Assembly (NCBI RefSeq): GCF_036880985.1
Contig: NZ_JBAJNO010000009.1
Span: 2,170,001 to 2,234,000, forward strand
DNA length: 64,000 nt
Reading direction: 5' to 3'
Source of the DNA: Limibacter armeniacum
GTDB lineage: Bacteria > Bacteroidota > Bacteroidia > Cytophagales > Flammeovirgaceae
In this document: piece by piece, positions 7,399 to 16,262 of the stretch
Layout: each line of letters begins with the position of its first letter
Position numbering within the stretch: position 1 is the stretch's first letter
Notes under the pieces: generated by a model
What the model was told of the DNA's origin: nothing
What the model saw: only the letters and a program-made list of their open reading frames with translations
Database searches by the model: none
Translations under genes and position numbers: made by a program

Positions 7399-9642
7399 TT
7401 ACTGCTGAGCAGATTCTAAATGATCCAACGTTACAGTCGGATAATCATTCAAGTTAGATACCTTAGGAATTGAAGCCTTATATTTTTTATTGATTGCATC
7501 AATAAACTCATTTGCGACAATCGCATATCCTCTCTGAGTCATATGCACACCATCAAGGCTAAAGAAGTTACCTGTTACAAAATCAGCCGAATAAGCCACT
7601 CCACTCTCTGTGAAACCTGGAATGATCTTATTAGCAAAGATGCCCTCTGCATCAACTAACGCTAGACCATATTCGTCTGCAATGTTTTTGATAACCTCGT
7701 TGTACGCTTCACGCATTTCATTGATCTCCTTAATTTCTGCTTTGGTTACCACATACTCGTCAGTCAGAAGTGATGCCAACTCAGTAGCTTTAGCAGGATC
7801 AGTAGCCTGAAGTGTCTGGATTGTCAGGAATGTTGTCAACGGAATTCTATCCTCTTCTGTCGCAAACCTAATTCCCAATGGCTGTACAGTTTCATCCTCA
7901 ATCAGGAATGGGTTATTTCCTACTGTAAATACAGGGAAGTTATCCATTTGCTGATACAGGCTAAACTGAAACTCTGCCATTGCTTCTTCAAAGTTTGACT
8001 CAAGGATTTCTGCAGGTACAAAATAGGGTGTTTCTTTCTCCAGTGTAGCTAAAGCCTGGTTTCCTACTGCTTCAGCACTAGTTGCATCAATTCCTACCTG
8101 CATAGCGGCTCCTTTTACAGCTTGAATAATTACATTTCGCCATAGTGTCTTTGCTAGGAATTTTTCTACTTCAACTGCCCAGTCTGTTTCTTCTCCATTA
8201 AGAATATCTACAGTTGCAAGATACTGTTCTGCCTCTTCAGCTGTAGCACCGCCACCAATCAGCACTGTTGTGATAAACTCTTGGTAAGCATCAGTTGCTT
8301 CAGATGCAATAGTGTATTGAATCCATGTATTGATATTAGACCATGTATTAACACCCAATGCACCCCATCCATTAACCAATTCTTGAGCGGCTGCCTGTAA
8401 CTCATACTCATCTGTTTCAGATGCCATCATTTCCTTAGCTAGGGCTGTTGCCTGCTCTTGCGTCAGACTTGAGTTTTGTTCCATGAGTTCAGAAACTGTC
8501 ATAACAATAACTACTGTTTTTGCCACTGTCAGTTTACCATTACTCCCACTATCAAATACTTGATCAATTGTCGGACCTCCAGCTTCAGCTTCCACTGCTG
8601 CAATTGTAGCAGCTTTTAGTTCATTTACTACTTGTGTTACAGCTCCCAAGATAACATTATCTGTCATAGAAAGCTCTTCTACAGGCAATCCTGCACCTTT
8701 GATCGTCGCCAAAAGTACTGCTGTTACGCCTGCTTCAGCTTGGGTTTTCGCTAATGCTATCTGTTGAGCTCCTTCTACTTTAATATTGGCTTTGATTTTA
8801 GTTTTCAGAGCGCTATTTGCATTATCTGCTGCTGTCGCATCGAACACTTGAGATTCGTGCTGTGCTAACCCTGCTGAAGGTGCTATATTAAAGAGTGGCA
8901 TAGCCATTACATCAGGAATATTGGCAATGGCACCACCTGTAAGGTTTGTCAATCCATCCAAAGTCCCTTTAATCGCAGTTTCGATATCAGTAGGCTCTGA
9001 CATTTGGTCTTTTGTAACATCTGCTCCAGCAGTTGCATATCCCAGTAAGTCATTGTTACCAATCCAGACAGTTACAAAACTTGGGTTTACTTTTGCCAAA
9101 TCCGCAGCTACAGATGTAGTTTGTGATGATGCAAAATAGAATAACGGATTAGCCTGACTAAAGCCTGGTATTTGCAAGTGTACGGCCTTCATACCCGGCA
9201 CACCCATATTATGGAAAAACTTACCTTCTCCACCTATTGAGGCTAAGTCAGACATCTTTTTACCATCACCAATTGGCAAAAATACTGGAGATGCCCCTAC
9301 AAAACCTTTGATTACAATTTTACCGCTACCATCAGCATTTACACCTGACTCTGTCAAGCCTTCAGTTGCCTGATTAAACACCTCAGCACCTAAACCAGCA
9401 TCTTTTAGCTGAGCTGCGATCAGCGATGGATAAGAGTTTTCTAACCCTGACTTAGACCATGCACCATCACCATATCCTGCTGTAAGAGAGTTACCAATAG
9501 CAGCAAATGTTGAATAGTCAATTTCTTTTTGCGTAACAGGGTTGGTTCCGTTCTTGATTTCAATCTCGTCAACCTCAGGTTCACAAGCAGATACAGCAAG
9601 CAATACACTCGCTCCTAAAAATGCTTTATATATATTTTTCAT
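7399..9642 (-). CDS. SGNH/GDSL-hydrolase lipoprotein, cassette copy 2, enlarged
   Basis: 747-residue lipoprotein homologous to the gene at 4004. The lipobox is AVSAC with Cys20, then an acidic stretch. Block I is FAAIGNSLTAGYG with Ser52, block III WIGNNDLLGYAT, and the C-terminal catalytic block DGVHMTQRGYAIVANE. It is about 170 residues longer than copy 1. The extra sequence lies in the middle, roughly residues 240-560, and is Ala/Glu/Thr-rich and probably helical. It starts 58 bases after the stop of the upstream FadL-like gene on the same strand and ends at a strong terminator. Likely an outer-membrane or surface esterase working with its channel; substrate unknown. Confidence 0.85.
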   Translation of the reverse strand: MKNIYKAFLGASVLLAVSACEPEVDEIEIKNGTNPVTQKEIDYSTFAAIGNSLTAGYGDGAWSKSGLENSYPSLIAAQLKDAGLGAEVFNQATEGLTESGVNADGSGKIVIKGFVGASPVFLPIGDGKKMSDLASIGGEGKFFHNMGVPGMKAVHLQIPGFSQANPLFYFASSQTTSVAADLAKVNPSFVTVWIGNNDLLGYATAGADVTKDQMSEPTDIETAIKGTLDGLTNLTGGAIANIPDVMAMPLFNIAPSAGLAQHESQVFDATAADNANSALKTKIKANIKVEGAQQIALAKTQAEAGVTAVLLATIKGAGLPVEELSMTDNVILGAVTQVVNELKAATIAAVEAEAGGPTIDQVFDSGSNGKLTVAKTVVIVMTVSELMEQNSSLTQEQATALAKEMMASETDEYELQAAAQELVNGWGALGVNTWSNINTWIQYTIASEATDAYQEFITTVLIGGGATAEEAEQYLATVDILNGEETDWAVEVEKFLAKTLWRNVIIQAVKGAAMQVGIDATSAEAVGNQALATLEKETPYFVPAEILESNFEEAMAEFQFSLYQQMDNFPVFTVGNNPFLIEDETVQPLGIRFATEEDRIPLTTFLTIQTLQATDPAKATELASLLTDEYVVTKAEIKEINEMREAYNEVIKNIADEYGLALVDAEGIFANKIIPGFTESGVAYSADFVTGNFFSLDGVHMTQRGYAIVANEFIDAINKKYKASIPKVSNLNDYPTVTLDHLESAQQ

Positions 9643-9700
9643 TTTGTGATCTCTTTTTATTCGTCCAGTTATTTTACTGAATAGTTAGCTTCTTGAAGTA

Positions 9701-10975
9701 TTAGAACAAGTAGTTCAAAGAAATACCTGGTACAATACCTCTTGCCTTGTACACACCGTCAACACCACCTGTTACGACATTCCCGTTTGAGTCTCTAACT
9801 GCAATGTTTTCACGTTGTGCTTTGTCCACAAACAGAATACTTGCATCTACTACAAACTTGTCAGTAATCTTGTAGCTTGCACCAGCAGTAAGACCTAGCG
9901 CATTTGCATCTGGTGTTTCTGGTGTTAGGTAACCATCCTTAACTGGACTCATGTCAAAGTAAGTACCTGCTCTTAAGTCAACCTTATCATTTAAGTGATA
10001 TTCAACACCCAAATTGAACATCCAAGAGTCTTGGTATTTTCTTTCTGATGCCGAAACATAACGGTCTCCCTCCTGCTCCATACCTGGCAGTGGATCGTAG
10101 AACTTGAACTTCAGTTCTTGGTAAGCACTCCATTGTACATAGTTTACATCAAATCCGATTGACAACTTCTCGTTTGGATAAAAACCAACACCAATAGCTG
10201 CTACAGATGGCAAAGGAAGCTCTGCATCAAATTTGGTTTCGCCATTTGCAGGGAAAAGCGCTGAAGCTACAGATGGGATATTTGTAAACATGGCTGATCC
10301 TTCTTCCAGTGCCATATTTACTTTTGAGCGGTAAGTCATACCAATTGAAAACTTCTCTGATGGCTGTGCATAAATACCTGCATTGAATCCATAAGAAACT
10401 GTGGACCCATCCAACTCAACGTTGATATCATTACTAAAAGCCTCTGATGCTACTCGCTGAAGGTTAACACCTCCATATACAACATCAAAACCTACACCTA
10501 CTGATACCTTGTCATGTATTTTGTAAGAAAGTGTTGGTTGGATGTAGATAGCCTGCAATGAGATTTCCTGCAAAGCCATTTTTCCACTCCAGTCATCCGG
10601 ATATACAATTGTAGAACCATAAGGTGTTACAACTGCAAGTCCTGCTGACAATTTATCATTGATTTTCCATGCTCCATAAAGGTGAAATGGAGTACCTGCT
10701 GGCGATTCTGAGTGAGTAAAAGCATTACTTTCAAGTGCCCTATACGTAATGTTAGAGAATACAGGTTGTATACCTATGGATATTACATTGCGGTCCAGAA
10801 AAGACATGGCTCCTGGGTTGAACCATATGCTTCCGGCACTTGGCATAAAACCAACCCCTACATTACCCATACCTGACTGCCTGTTACCTTGTAACATTAC
10901 TTGATAGCCATTGGCAAATGAAACCTGACAGCATAGCAAAGCCGCCAAGCAAAGTAGTAATTTTCTTATTTGCAT
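9701..10975 (-). CDS. FadL/TodX/OmpP1-family outer-membrane channel, cassette copy 2
   Basis: 424 residues, paralogue of the 5753 gene. The signal peptide ends near SFA before NGYQV; NGYQVMLQGNRQSGMGNVG and FNPGAMS follow. Shared internal signatures with copy 1 include TPYGSTI, WSAYQELKFKF, YQDSWMFNLG and TPETPDANALGLTAG. The protein ends NYLF, a BAM-type C-terminal Phe. It is the first gene of the second cassette and is preceded by a 778-bp gene-poor region. A role in import of fatty acids or other hydrophobic molecules is inferred from family. Confidence 0.9.
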   Translation of the reverse strand: MQIRKLLLCLAALLCCQVSFANGYQVMLQGNRQSGMGNVGVGFMPSAGSIWFNPGAMSFLDRNVISIGIQPVFSNITYRALESNAFTHSESPAGTPFHLYGAWKINDKLSAGLAVVTPYGSTIVYPDDWSGKMALQEISLQAIYIQPTLSYKIHDKVSVGVGFDVVYGGVNLQRVASEAFSNDINVELDGSTVSYGFNAGIYAQPSEKFSIGMTYRSKVNMALEEGSAMFTNIPSVASALFPANGETKFDAELPLPSVAAIGVGFYPNEKLSIGFDVNYVQWSAYQELKFKFYDPLPGMEQEGDRYVSASERKYQDSWMFNLGVEYHLNDKVDLRAGTYFDMSPVKDGYLTPETPDANALGLTAGASYKITDKFVVDASILFVDKAQRENIAVRDSNGNVVTGGVDGVYKARGIVPGISLNYLF

Positions 10976-11695
10976 GTTTTCCTAAATGATTTGATGCGCT
11001 CAGAAGTGAGACACACGTGAATATTCAGATTAGTAGTTTAAATAAGTTCCTCCCTTATATCGGGAGGATGTTGTTTAATAGGTTTCTGTTTCTATTTCAT
11101 TACTATTATTCCGATATCAGTTTTTAGTTATTATGAGATTCTTAGGTCTGACTCCTATTCTCCATTTTTAACTTTCTGTATCTAATTATTGTATAATTAA
11201 AAGCTAATAGCACTAAAATGCAAATAAGTGAATGAATATTCGTGTAATTTTTACATTTGTATTCCTCCAACATCCCTCACTTGATTTATATAATATAATT
11301 ATGCTCAACGAACAGATATATTCAACCAAAAAGTGACAAGGGAAACCAATTGTAAAAATAGAATATCCATTCACACGGAGTTGTACAATTACAACCTCCA
11401 AAAAAGAAATCCCTAATAATTTTATTCACAACCGATTAAGGTTGTAACCTCCTGTATACTATTCCTAAAAGTGTACAGCAAGCATGACAATTAAATTTTC
11501 AAACTGGTACTTTTTGTGATGGCGCCAAAAGTATTTGCAAATTCATATTATTTAAAACTTTAATGCAAAAATTAACACATTTTGTAAAATGAATAATCAC
11601 TCATTATAATTAATCAATAGAAAATTTGGAACACTTGATTAGCATCTCTGCTTTCTGTAGACAAGGTGTATTTATATAACTTTTTGAATAAAAAA
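10976..11695. other. Gene-poor AT-rich region upstream of the FadL cassette
   Basis: About 700 bases with no convincing gene. A 62-codon minus-strand frame at 11213-11401 has no recognisable features. A GC-rich perfect hairpin (CCTCCC / GGGAGG, 7-base loop) sits at 11049-11067, 74 bases before the FadL start and without a T-run, so it may be a leader structure. A lone minus-strand TACTTTTG box at 11526-11533 could be a promoter with a long leader. Confidence 0.5.
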
Positions 11696-11728
11696 ATCCC
11701 CCACATCTCTTAAAAAGGTGTGGGGGAT
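11696..11728 (-). terminator. Terminator after the SGNH gene pair
   Basis: Perfect 10-bp stem ATCCCCCACA / TGTGGGGGAT, 13-base loop, followed by T-rich sequence on the minus strand. It lies 25 bases after the SGNH stop. Confidence 0.9.
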
Positions 11729-11753
11729 TTATCTGCCTATATTTCGTTCTTAT

Positions 11754-13103
11754 TTACTGACTCGAGGTCCCATCAAATCTAGAAAGTGTACCAATGGTGA
11801 CTGTATCAGCGAATGTATTATATGCCTTATCTAAGGCTCTATAAAATAGTTCACCTTGGTATTCGTATCCCTTCTGAGAAAGGTGAATCCTATCTTTTGA
11901 GGCCAAATCGTTCTTTAGCCAATAATCCATTGCATTCAAGCCACCCATCACAGTATAGAAATCCCAAACAGCAGCTCCATATTCTCTAGCCATTTCTCCT
12001 ATCGCTAGTCTGGCTTCTTCATTATCATGGTTCAGGTATTTGCTGTATCGATAGCTATCACCAGGAGTAGTCAACAAGATCGATGCATTAGGTGCTGCTG
12101 CCTTTATCTCCTTGAGCATACTTGTATAGTACTTCTTAAAGTCATACACATTAAATGGCTTGATAAAAGCATCATTGGTCCCTAAAGAAACCACAACCAA
12201 ATCAGGCTTCAGCATTTCTACCTGTTTAGCAAAGTCTGCACAACGGGCAAAAGATTTTGCCATCGCTCCATTCACACCTGCTGCACTATATGTAAGTCCT
12301 GGTTGGTCACTTTCTAAAAGTACTCCCTGCATGACAAAGCGTTTCTGGCTTTGGTTTTTCTTCTCCAGTGTCAGGGTAATATCTTTTTGTGGTTTATCTA
12401 ATGTAAACTCTATTACTCCATCACCTTTATCCTGCTTAACGATCAAGTTACCTTCCGTCGGGCGCACTTTTACATCAAACTGTGCAGGATCCTGATTAGG
12501 ATAAAACACCTTGACATGCTTTATATCATATGGCATCAGTACATCTACATTCGGATCGAATTTCAACGTTGAGGATGTACTAAAAGTACTGGCTGAAATG
12601 CCTGCGGCTCCCCACCTGCTTGAATGACTGCTCATAGAACTTCTCTTTCCGGTCCATTTTCCTGTATAGGAGTTCCTATAGTTTAAAGGGTTGTTGGTAT
12701 GTGCTGCCCTGTAAGGAAATACAAAACCACGGCTACTCATAGGAAAGCGGTTATCTTTGTACAGAAGTTCTCTAATTCTGCCAGAGAAAAAATCGGCTTG
12801 GATGTGGGAATCACCCAAGTGAAGTACATGTACCTTCCTGTCTTTCTGTACTTCCAACAGTCTTAGCTGAGTCAAAAAATGTGTCAGCACATTATTTTGA
12901 CCAAACGTCTGGAAGTAGTTGATATCCCTTCGAATAAAATCATAATCCTTTTGCAGCTTTACAGCCGAATCTTCATGATTATTCAATGGGTTGATAGATG
13001 GAATACCCGCAGCACACAATATCAGTGCAAAAGGAAGTACCTTGATTCTTTTAGGCAGTTTACCTGTTCTGTTTTTGTACTTGTATATAAGGTCTTTGAT
13101 CAT
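11754..13103 (-). CDS. Membrane-anchored SGNH/GDSL hydrolase-type protein A
   Basis: 449 residues. An N-terminal basic stretch and one hydrophobic segment (about residues 21-38) look like a signal anchor, placing the rest in the periplasm. The SGNH core is VLHLGDSHIQADFF with Ser99, VVSLGTNDAF as block III, and DRIHLSQKGY with Asp404 and His407. A beta-rich insert of about 130 residues lies between blocks I and III, as in SGNH proteins that act as polysaccharide O-acetyltransferases or esterases. It follows protein B (13228) on the same strand with a 124-base gap, and the pair shares a promoter and a terminator. O-acetylation or deacetylation of a cell-surface glycan is a reasonable inference, but no MBOAT partner is in the window. 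Confidence 0.8.
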   Translation of the reverse strand: MIKDLIYKYKNRTGKLPKRIKVLPFALILCAAGIPSINPLNNHEDSAVKLQKDYDFIRRDINYFQTFGQNNVLTHFLTQLRLLEVQKDRKVHVLHLGDSHIQADFFSGRIRELLYKDNRFPMSSRGFVFPYRAAHTNNPLNYRNSYTGKWTGKRSSMSSHSSRWGAAGISASTFSTSSTLKFDPNVDVLMPYDIKHVKVFYPNQDPAQFDVKVRPTEGNLIVKQDKGDGVIEFTLDKPQKDITLTLEKKNQSQKRFVMQGVLLESDQPGLTYSAAGVNGAMAKSFARCADFAKQVEMLKPDLVVVSLGTNDAFIKPFNVYDFKKYYTSMLKEIKAAAPNASILLTTPGDSYRYSKYLNHDNEEARLAIGEMAREYGAAVWDFYTVMGGLNAMDYWLKNDLASKDRIHLSQKGYEYQGELFYRALDKAYNTFADTVTIGTLSRFDGTSSQ

Positions 13104-13227
13104 ATGTCAATTCAATTATTCGGTCAGCGGATGATACACAGGAAAGCATACAACAAAAAGGTAATTTCACATAGGATATTACATTTACTCGTTAATCCTT
13201 TCATCCACTTTAAAGCATCTATATTGT

Positions 13228-14718
13228 CTAGCTGTTTTTACGCTTCTTATACTTTGCATATTCACGCATCAGTTCATTGTAAAGCATATCCCCCACATGG
13301 TTGGCACCTCGTCTGGTAAAGTGTGTATAATCTTTGTTTGCCCAAGCTGGCTCTCTGTCTACCCACTTGATAATGGAATTTTCCCCACCCATGGCTTTAT
13401 ACAAATCCCAGAATGCAACACCTGCCTTTGCGGCTGCTTTACGCTGTGCTGCACTAATCTCCTTGATATTGGTGTATGAACGCATCTCAGTACCATCCTT
13501 ATGCGCCATATCTGAAACGCCCACTACCAAAATAGAGGCATTAGGATACAGCCCCTGCAAGTATTTCAATTGCCTGTAAAATACACGTTCGTAAAAAGAA
13601 TAGCTCTCACGAATTTGAGGTACAACATTGACACCAAACTGCAGTATTAACAGACGTACATTCAGATTTTGAACAATTTCTTTCAGGTGATTACGGTGCA
13701 TTTTGGTAAACTCCGTTCCTGAACTACCCCTGAAAGGAATATTATCGACAGAGACCCCACTATTGCAATCAAACGAGACCCCATAAAATTCAGGGTTTCC
13801 AGATGTACGGAAGCTCAACTCTACCTCACCTAACTCCCCTGAAATTGGTAAGGACAGTGATTGTGGCCCAAACTCAGGCGCGACATCAACCGTATCAGAC
13901 TTGATTCCATTCATTTTATAATGAATCTTCAGTGTAGAATCAGGGTTACGGAAGAAAAGTCTCATTTTCTCAAAACGTCTTTCCTGCCTACGTGTATAAC
14001 TTGTGCGGCCAAACTCCAAGAATGCTTCTGTCATTGCTTGGGTCGAATCTTTCTGAAAAGAAAAATACTTCCCAAATACACCAAAGTCACCATGCATTGG
14101 TGTTTTCCCCTCATTGCCATATACCGCATATGTCTCCCAATTACTACTAGCATCTTGGGTAAGCGTAGAACGGATATTCTTTATTTCAGTAATAGGCACC
14201 ATCCCGATACCACAGCCACCAAACTGATTTTGCATATTACGACGAAGGCGTTCTGTCATTCGGTCTCCCTCCAACTGGGAATCTCCAAAATGCAGTACCC
14301 GAATCATCTCCCCTTCATTTACAACTGCCTCCAATCCTGCAAAAAAAGCATCCAGAGCCTTTCGGTCTTCTTTTGCATATTCAATAGCTATATCTCCTGG
14401 CTTAGTACTTACTTGTACCTTCTTATTTGTCGTGTTTTTCTTCTTACTATTGCCACCTTTACCTTTCTCAGTCCAAAGGCTATCGGCAGGTTCTACTTCA
14501 TCTTGTGTATCGTCAATTTCCTGATAAGCAACTTCAGTATCACGCTCCTTGTTCCTTTCCAATAGTTGTCGAGGCAATACATCCTTAAAAGTTGGTACTC
14601 TTAAGGCAATTTCATCTGTTAGTTTTAGCTCTCCTGGCGACATAGTCAGAATGATACCCGACATCATGGTAACATACAGGAGCAATGTCAATATTTGACC
14701 TGGCGTAACCTTTTGCAT
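13228..14718 (-). CDS. Membrane-anchored SGNH-like protein B with Lys/Thr linker
   Basis: 496 residues. One N-terminal membrane segment (about 8-25) is followed by a charged linker up to about residue 105, including a Lys/Asn/Thr-rich stretch. Block I is VLHFGDSQLEGDR with Ser147, and the C-terminal catalytic pair is in DYTHFTRRG (Asp463, His466). Block III reads FGVNVV: the Asn is kept but the usual following Asp is not. It is the upstream partner of the gene at 11754 and shares block I layout and size of insert with it. Probably periplasmic and involved in acyl transfer or removal on an envelope polymer; this is family-level inference. Confidence 0.78.
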   Translation of the reverse strand: MQKVTPGQILTLLLYVTMMSGIILTMSPGELKLTDEIALRVPTFKDVLPRQLLERNKERDTEVAYQEIDDTQDEVEPADSLWTEKGKGGNSKKKNTTNKKVQVSTKPGDIAIEYAKEDRKALDAFFAGLEAVVNEGEMIRVLHFGDSQLEGDRMTERLRRNMQNQFGGCGIGMVPITEIKNIRSTLTQDASSNWETYAVYGNEGKTPMHGDFGVFGKYFSFQKDSTQAMTEAFLEFGRTSYTRRQERRFEKMRLFFRNPDSTLKIHYKMNGIKSDTVDVAPEFGPQSLSLPISGELGEVELSFRTSGNPEFYGVSFDCNSGVSVDNIPFRGSSGTEFTKMHRNHLKEIVQNLNVRLLILQFGVNVVPQIRESYSFYERVFYRQLKYLQGLYPNASILVVGVSDMAHKDGTEMRSYTNIKEISAAQRKAAAKAGVAFWDLYKAMGGENSIIKWVDREPAWANKDYTHFTRRGANHVGDMLYNELMREYAKYKKRKNS

Positions 14719-14897
14719 ATAATAGTTTGAAAAATATCTTCTCTGTTTCGATTTCTTGACTTATGAACATACCGGTAAAAGGGTTCTTATCATCCGGTGT
14801 TCAGGGTTAACAGGACTTTGAAGCCCTTATCGGTATTGCTTATACAGTAACTTCTCCACATTAACTCACTTATTATCAATACCCCAATGTGTATCGA

Positions 14898-14928
14898 CAA
14901 AAATAGTTTTAAAATAGCGAAAGCCCAA
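14898..14928 (-). promoter_or_regulatory. Promoter of the SGNH pair
   Basis: On the minus strand TTG (14926-14928) is followed after 20 bases by TATTTTTG (14898-14905), matching the Bacteroidota -33/-7 arrangement. It gives a leader of about 170 bases before the ATG at 14718. Confidence 0.65.
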
Positions 14929-15026
14929 CCTCACTTCAGATTTTAAACGCAGATTGAATGGTCTATTTTGTTATTAAAATTCAATTGGATATCAGCAAAA
15001 CCCTATTTTTTTCTTGTCAACTACCG

Positions 15027-15034
15027 TACCTTTG
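15027..15034 (+). promoter_or_regulatory. Candidate -7 box for msrC
   Basis: TACCTTTG matches TAnnTTTG. If used, transcription starts near 15041, which rules out the upstream start codons of the long frame and supports the ATG at 15117. A -33 TTG at the right distance is not seen. Confidence 0.45.
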
Positions 15035-15116
15035 CGCAACAATCAGAACATTAAAAATGTTAATGTTAGAGGTTTACAAAATCTCAACCACTTGTATAAA
15101 CAAATTGAAGAGTTCT

Positions 15117-15599
15117 ATGGCAGAAGACCTGATTATACCTGAAAGTGCCTCAAAGGCTGAAAAATATGAAGCTGTGCTACCTCAAATCAAGGCACTTATC
15201 ACTTACGAAAATGACTTGACAGCCAATCTGGCAAATGTATCAGCAGCACTGAAAACTACTTTTGATTTCTTTTGGGTAGGCTTTTATATTTCCAATGGTA
15301 ATGAACTGGTATTGGGACCATTCCAAGGTCCGGTAGCCTGTACACGTATCAAGTTTGACAAAGGGGTATGTGGAGCAGCCTATTCACAACAATCTACACT
15401 CCTTGTGGACGATGTTGACAAGTTTCCAGGACACATTGCCTGTAGCTCAGCATCCAAGTCAGAAATTGTAGTTCCCATCATAAAGGATGGAGAAGTGAAA
15501 ATGGTATTGGACGTTGACAGCATGTCTCTGGCTGACTTTGACAAAACTGACCAAAAATATTTGGAGCAAGTTGCCGACATGCTTGCTGAAAAGTTTTAA
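15117..15599 (+). CDS. msrC: Free methionine-(R)-sulfoxide reductase (GAF domain)
   Basis: 160-residue cytoplasmic enzyme reducing free L-methionine-(R)-sulfoxide. A single GAF domain spans nearly the whole chain. Cys75 (PVAC), Cys85 (GVCG) and Cys109 (HIAC) have exactly the 10- and 24-residue spacing of the three redox cysteines of E. coli YebR/fRMsr, and FPGHIACSSASKSEIV is a family signature. The frame is open from 14958, but residues before MAEDL do not resemble the family and lie upstream of the likely promoter, so I start at 15117; an ATG at 15057 is the main alternative. Monocistronic, convergent with the HAD phosphatase gene. Confidence 0.92.
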   Translation: MAEDLIIPESASKAEKYEAVLPQIKALITYENDLTANLANVSAALKTTFDFFWVGFYISNGNELVLGPFQGPVACTRIKFDKGVCGAAYSQQSTLLVDDVDKFPGHIACSSASKSEIVVPIIKDGEVKMVLDVDSMSLADFDKTDQKYLEQVADMLAEKF

Positions 15600-15619
15600 T
15601 CTCAGATATAAAGTATAAA

Positions 15620-15657
15620 AAAAGGGTTGGGTACAGTTAATACTGCCCAACCCTTTT
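15620..15657. terminator. Bidirectional terminator between msrC and the HAD phosphatase gene
   Basis: Perfect 12-bp stem AAAAGGGTTGGG / CCCAACCCTTTT with a 14-base loop between two convergent genes. Confidence 0.9.
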
Positions 15658-15673
15658 CATTGAAAGAATGATT

Positions 15674-16195
15674 TTAAGCTTCTTTCAAAATAATGTTTAC
15701 TGCATCCATCAAGTCTTTGGCAAAGTGCGTATAAACAGACCCTTCAACTGGATCATTGTCTACTTGAATCCTTTTAGAAATACCAATATTCTTAGCTGGA
15801 ATCAAGTCGCGTTCCTTATCACCTACCATCCATGACTGTTCAATATCAATGTTGTATTTGGCGATTGCTTTTTCAAACATCAGTGTATTGGGCTTTCTCG
15901 TCAGTGATGCTGTCACACTCTCATGATAAGGAGCATAGAACATATCGTCAATCTGATTGTTACAGACACGCTGAAGTTCTTCATGACAGATATAAACATC
16001 CTCTTTTTTGTAAATACCCTTCGCTATTCCTGACTGGTTGGTGATGATCACGATAACGTAACCTGCTTCCTTTAGCATATTGATTGCTTCTGGTACATTC
16101 GGCAGTACTTCAAACTTATCCAATGTATAAGCGTAATCTACGTAATCCTTGTTCAGTACACCGTCTCTGTCAAGAAATATGCATTTATTTTTCAT
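15674..16195 (-). CDS. HAD-IIIA phosphatase, GmhB/HisB-like
   Basis: 173-residue cytoplasmic phosphatase. HAD motif I is FLDRDGVLN with Asp9 and Asp11, motif II ITNQSG (Thr52), the RKP lysine at 101, and motif IV GDKERD (Asp126, Asp130). This is the family of D-glycero-D-manno-heptose-1,7-bisphosphate 7-phosphatase and histidinol phosphatase. The Cys/His zinc loop of typical GmhB is missing: the corresponding stretch at about 87-100 has one His and no Cys, so the substrate cannot be assigned. The GT2 gene lies 67 bases upstream on the same strand, hinting at sugar or glycan metabolism. A minus-strand -7-like box lies at 16249-16256. Confidence 0.82.
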   Translation of the reverse strand: MKNKCIFLDRDGVLNKDYVDYAYTLDKFEVLPNVPEAINMLKEAGYVIVIITNQSGIAKGIYKKEDVYICHEELQRVCNNQIDDMFYAPYHESVTASLTRKPNTLMFEKAIAKYNIDIEQSWMVGDKERDLIPAKNIGISKRIQVDNDPVEGSVYTHFAKDLMDAVNIILKEA

Positions 16196-16262
16196 ATCCG
16201 ATCCTAAAAAAACCTATGTCTAAGTGTTACCATTGAATTTTCAGGGTGCAAAACTACACTTT

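Noticed and set aside
11213-11401. 62-codon minus-strand frame in the gap before the SGNH terminator
   Set aside because: AT-rich with no recognisable domain, no terminator and no promoter at a sensible distance; probably chance.
13861-14565. Plus-strand frame of 234 codons opposite the SGNH protein B gene
   Set aside because: Antisense shadow of a gene with clear SGNH motifs; no signal, domain or promoter of its own.
14958-15116. Upstream extension of the msrC frame
   Set aside because: Residues do not resemble the family and the likely -7 box at 15027-15034 lies inside this stretch.
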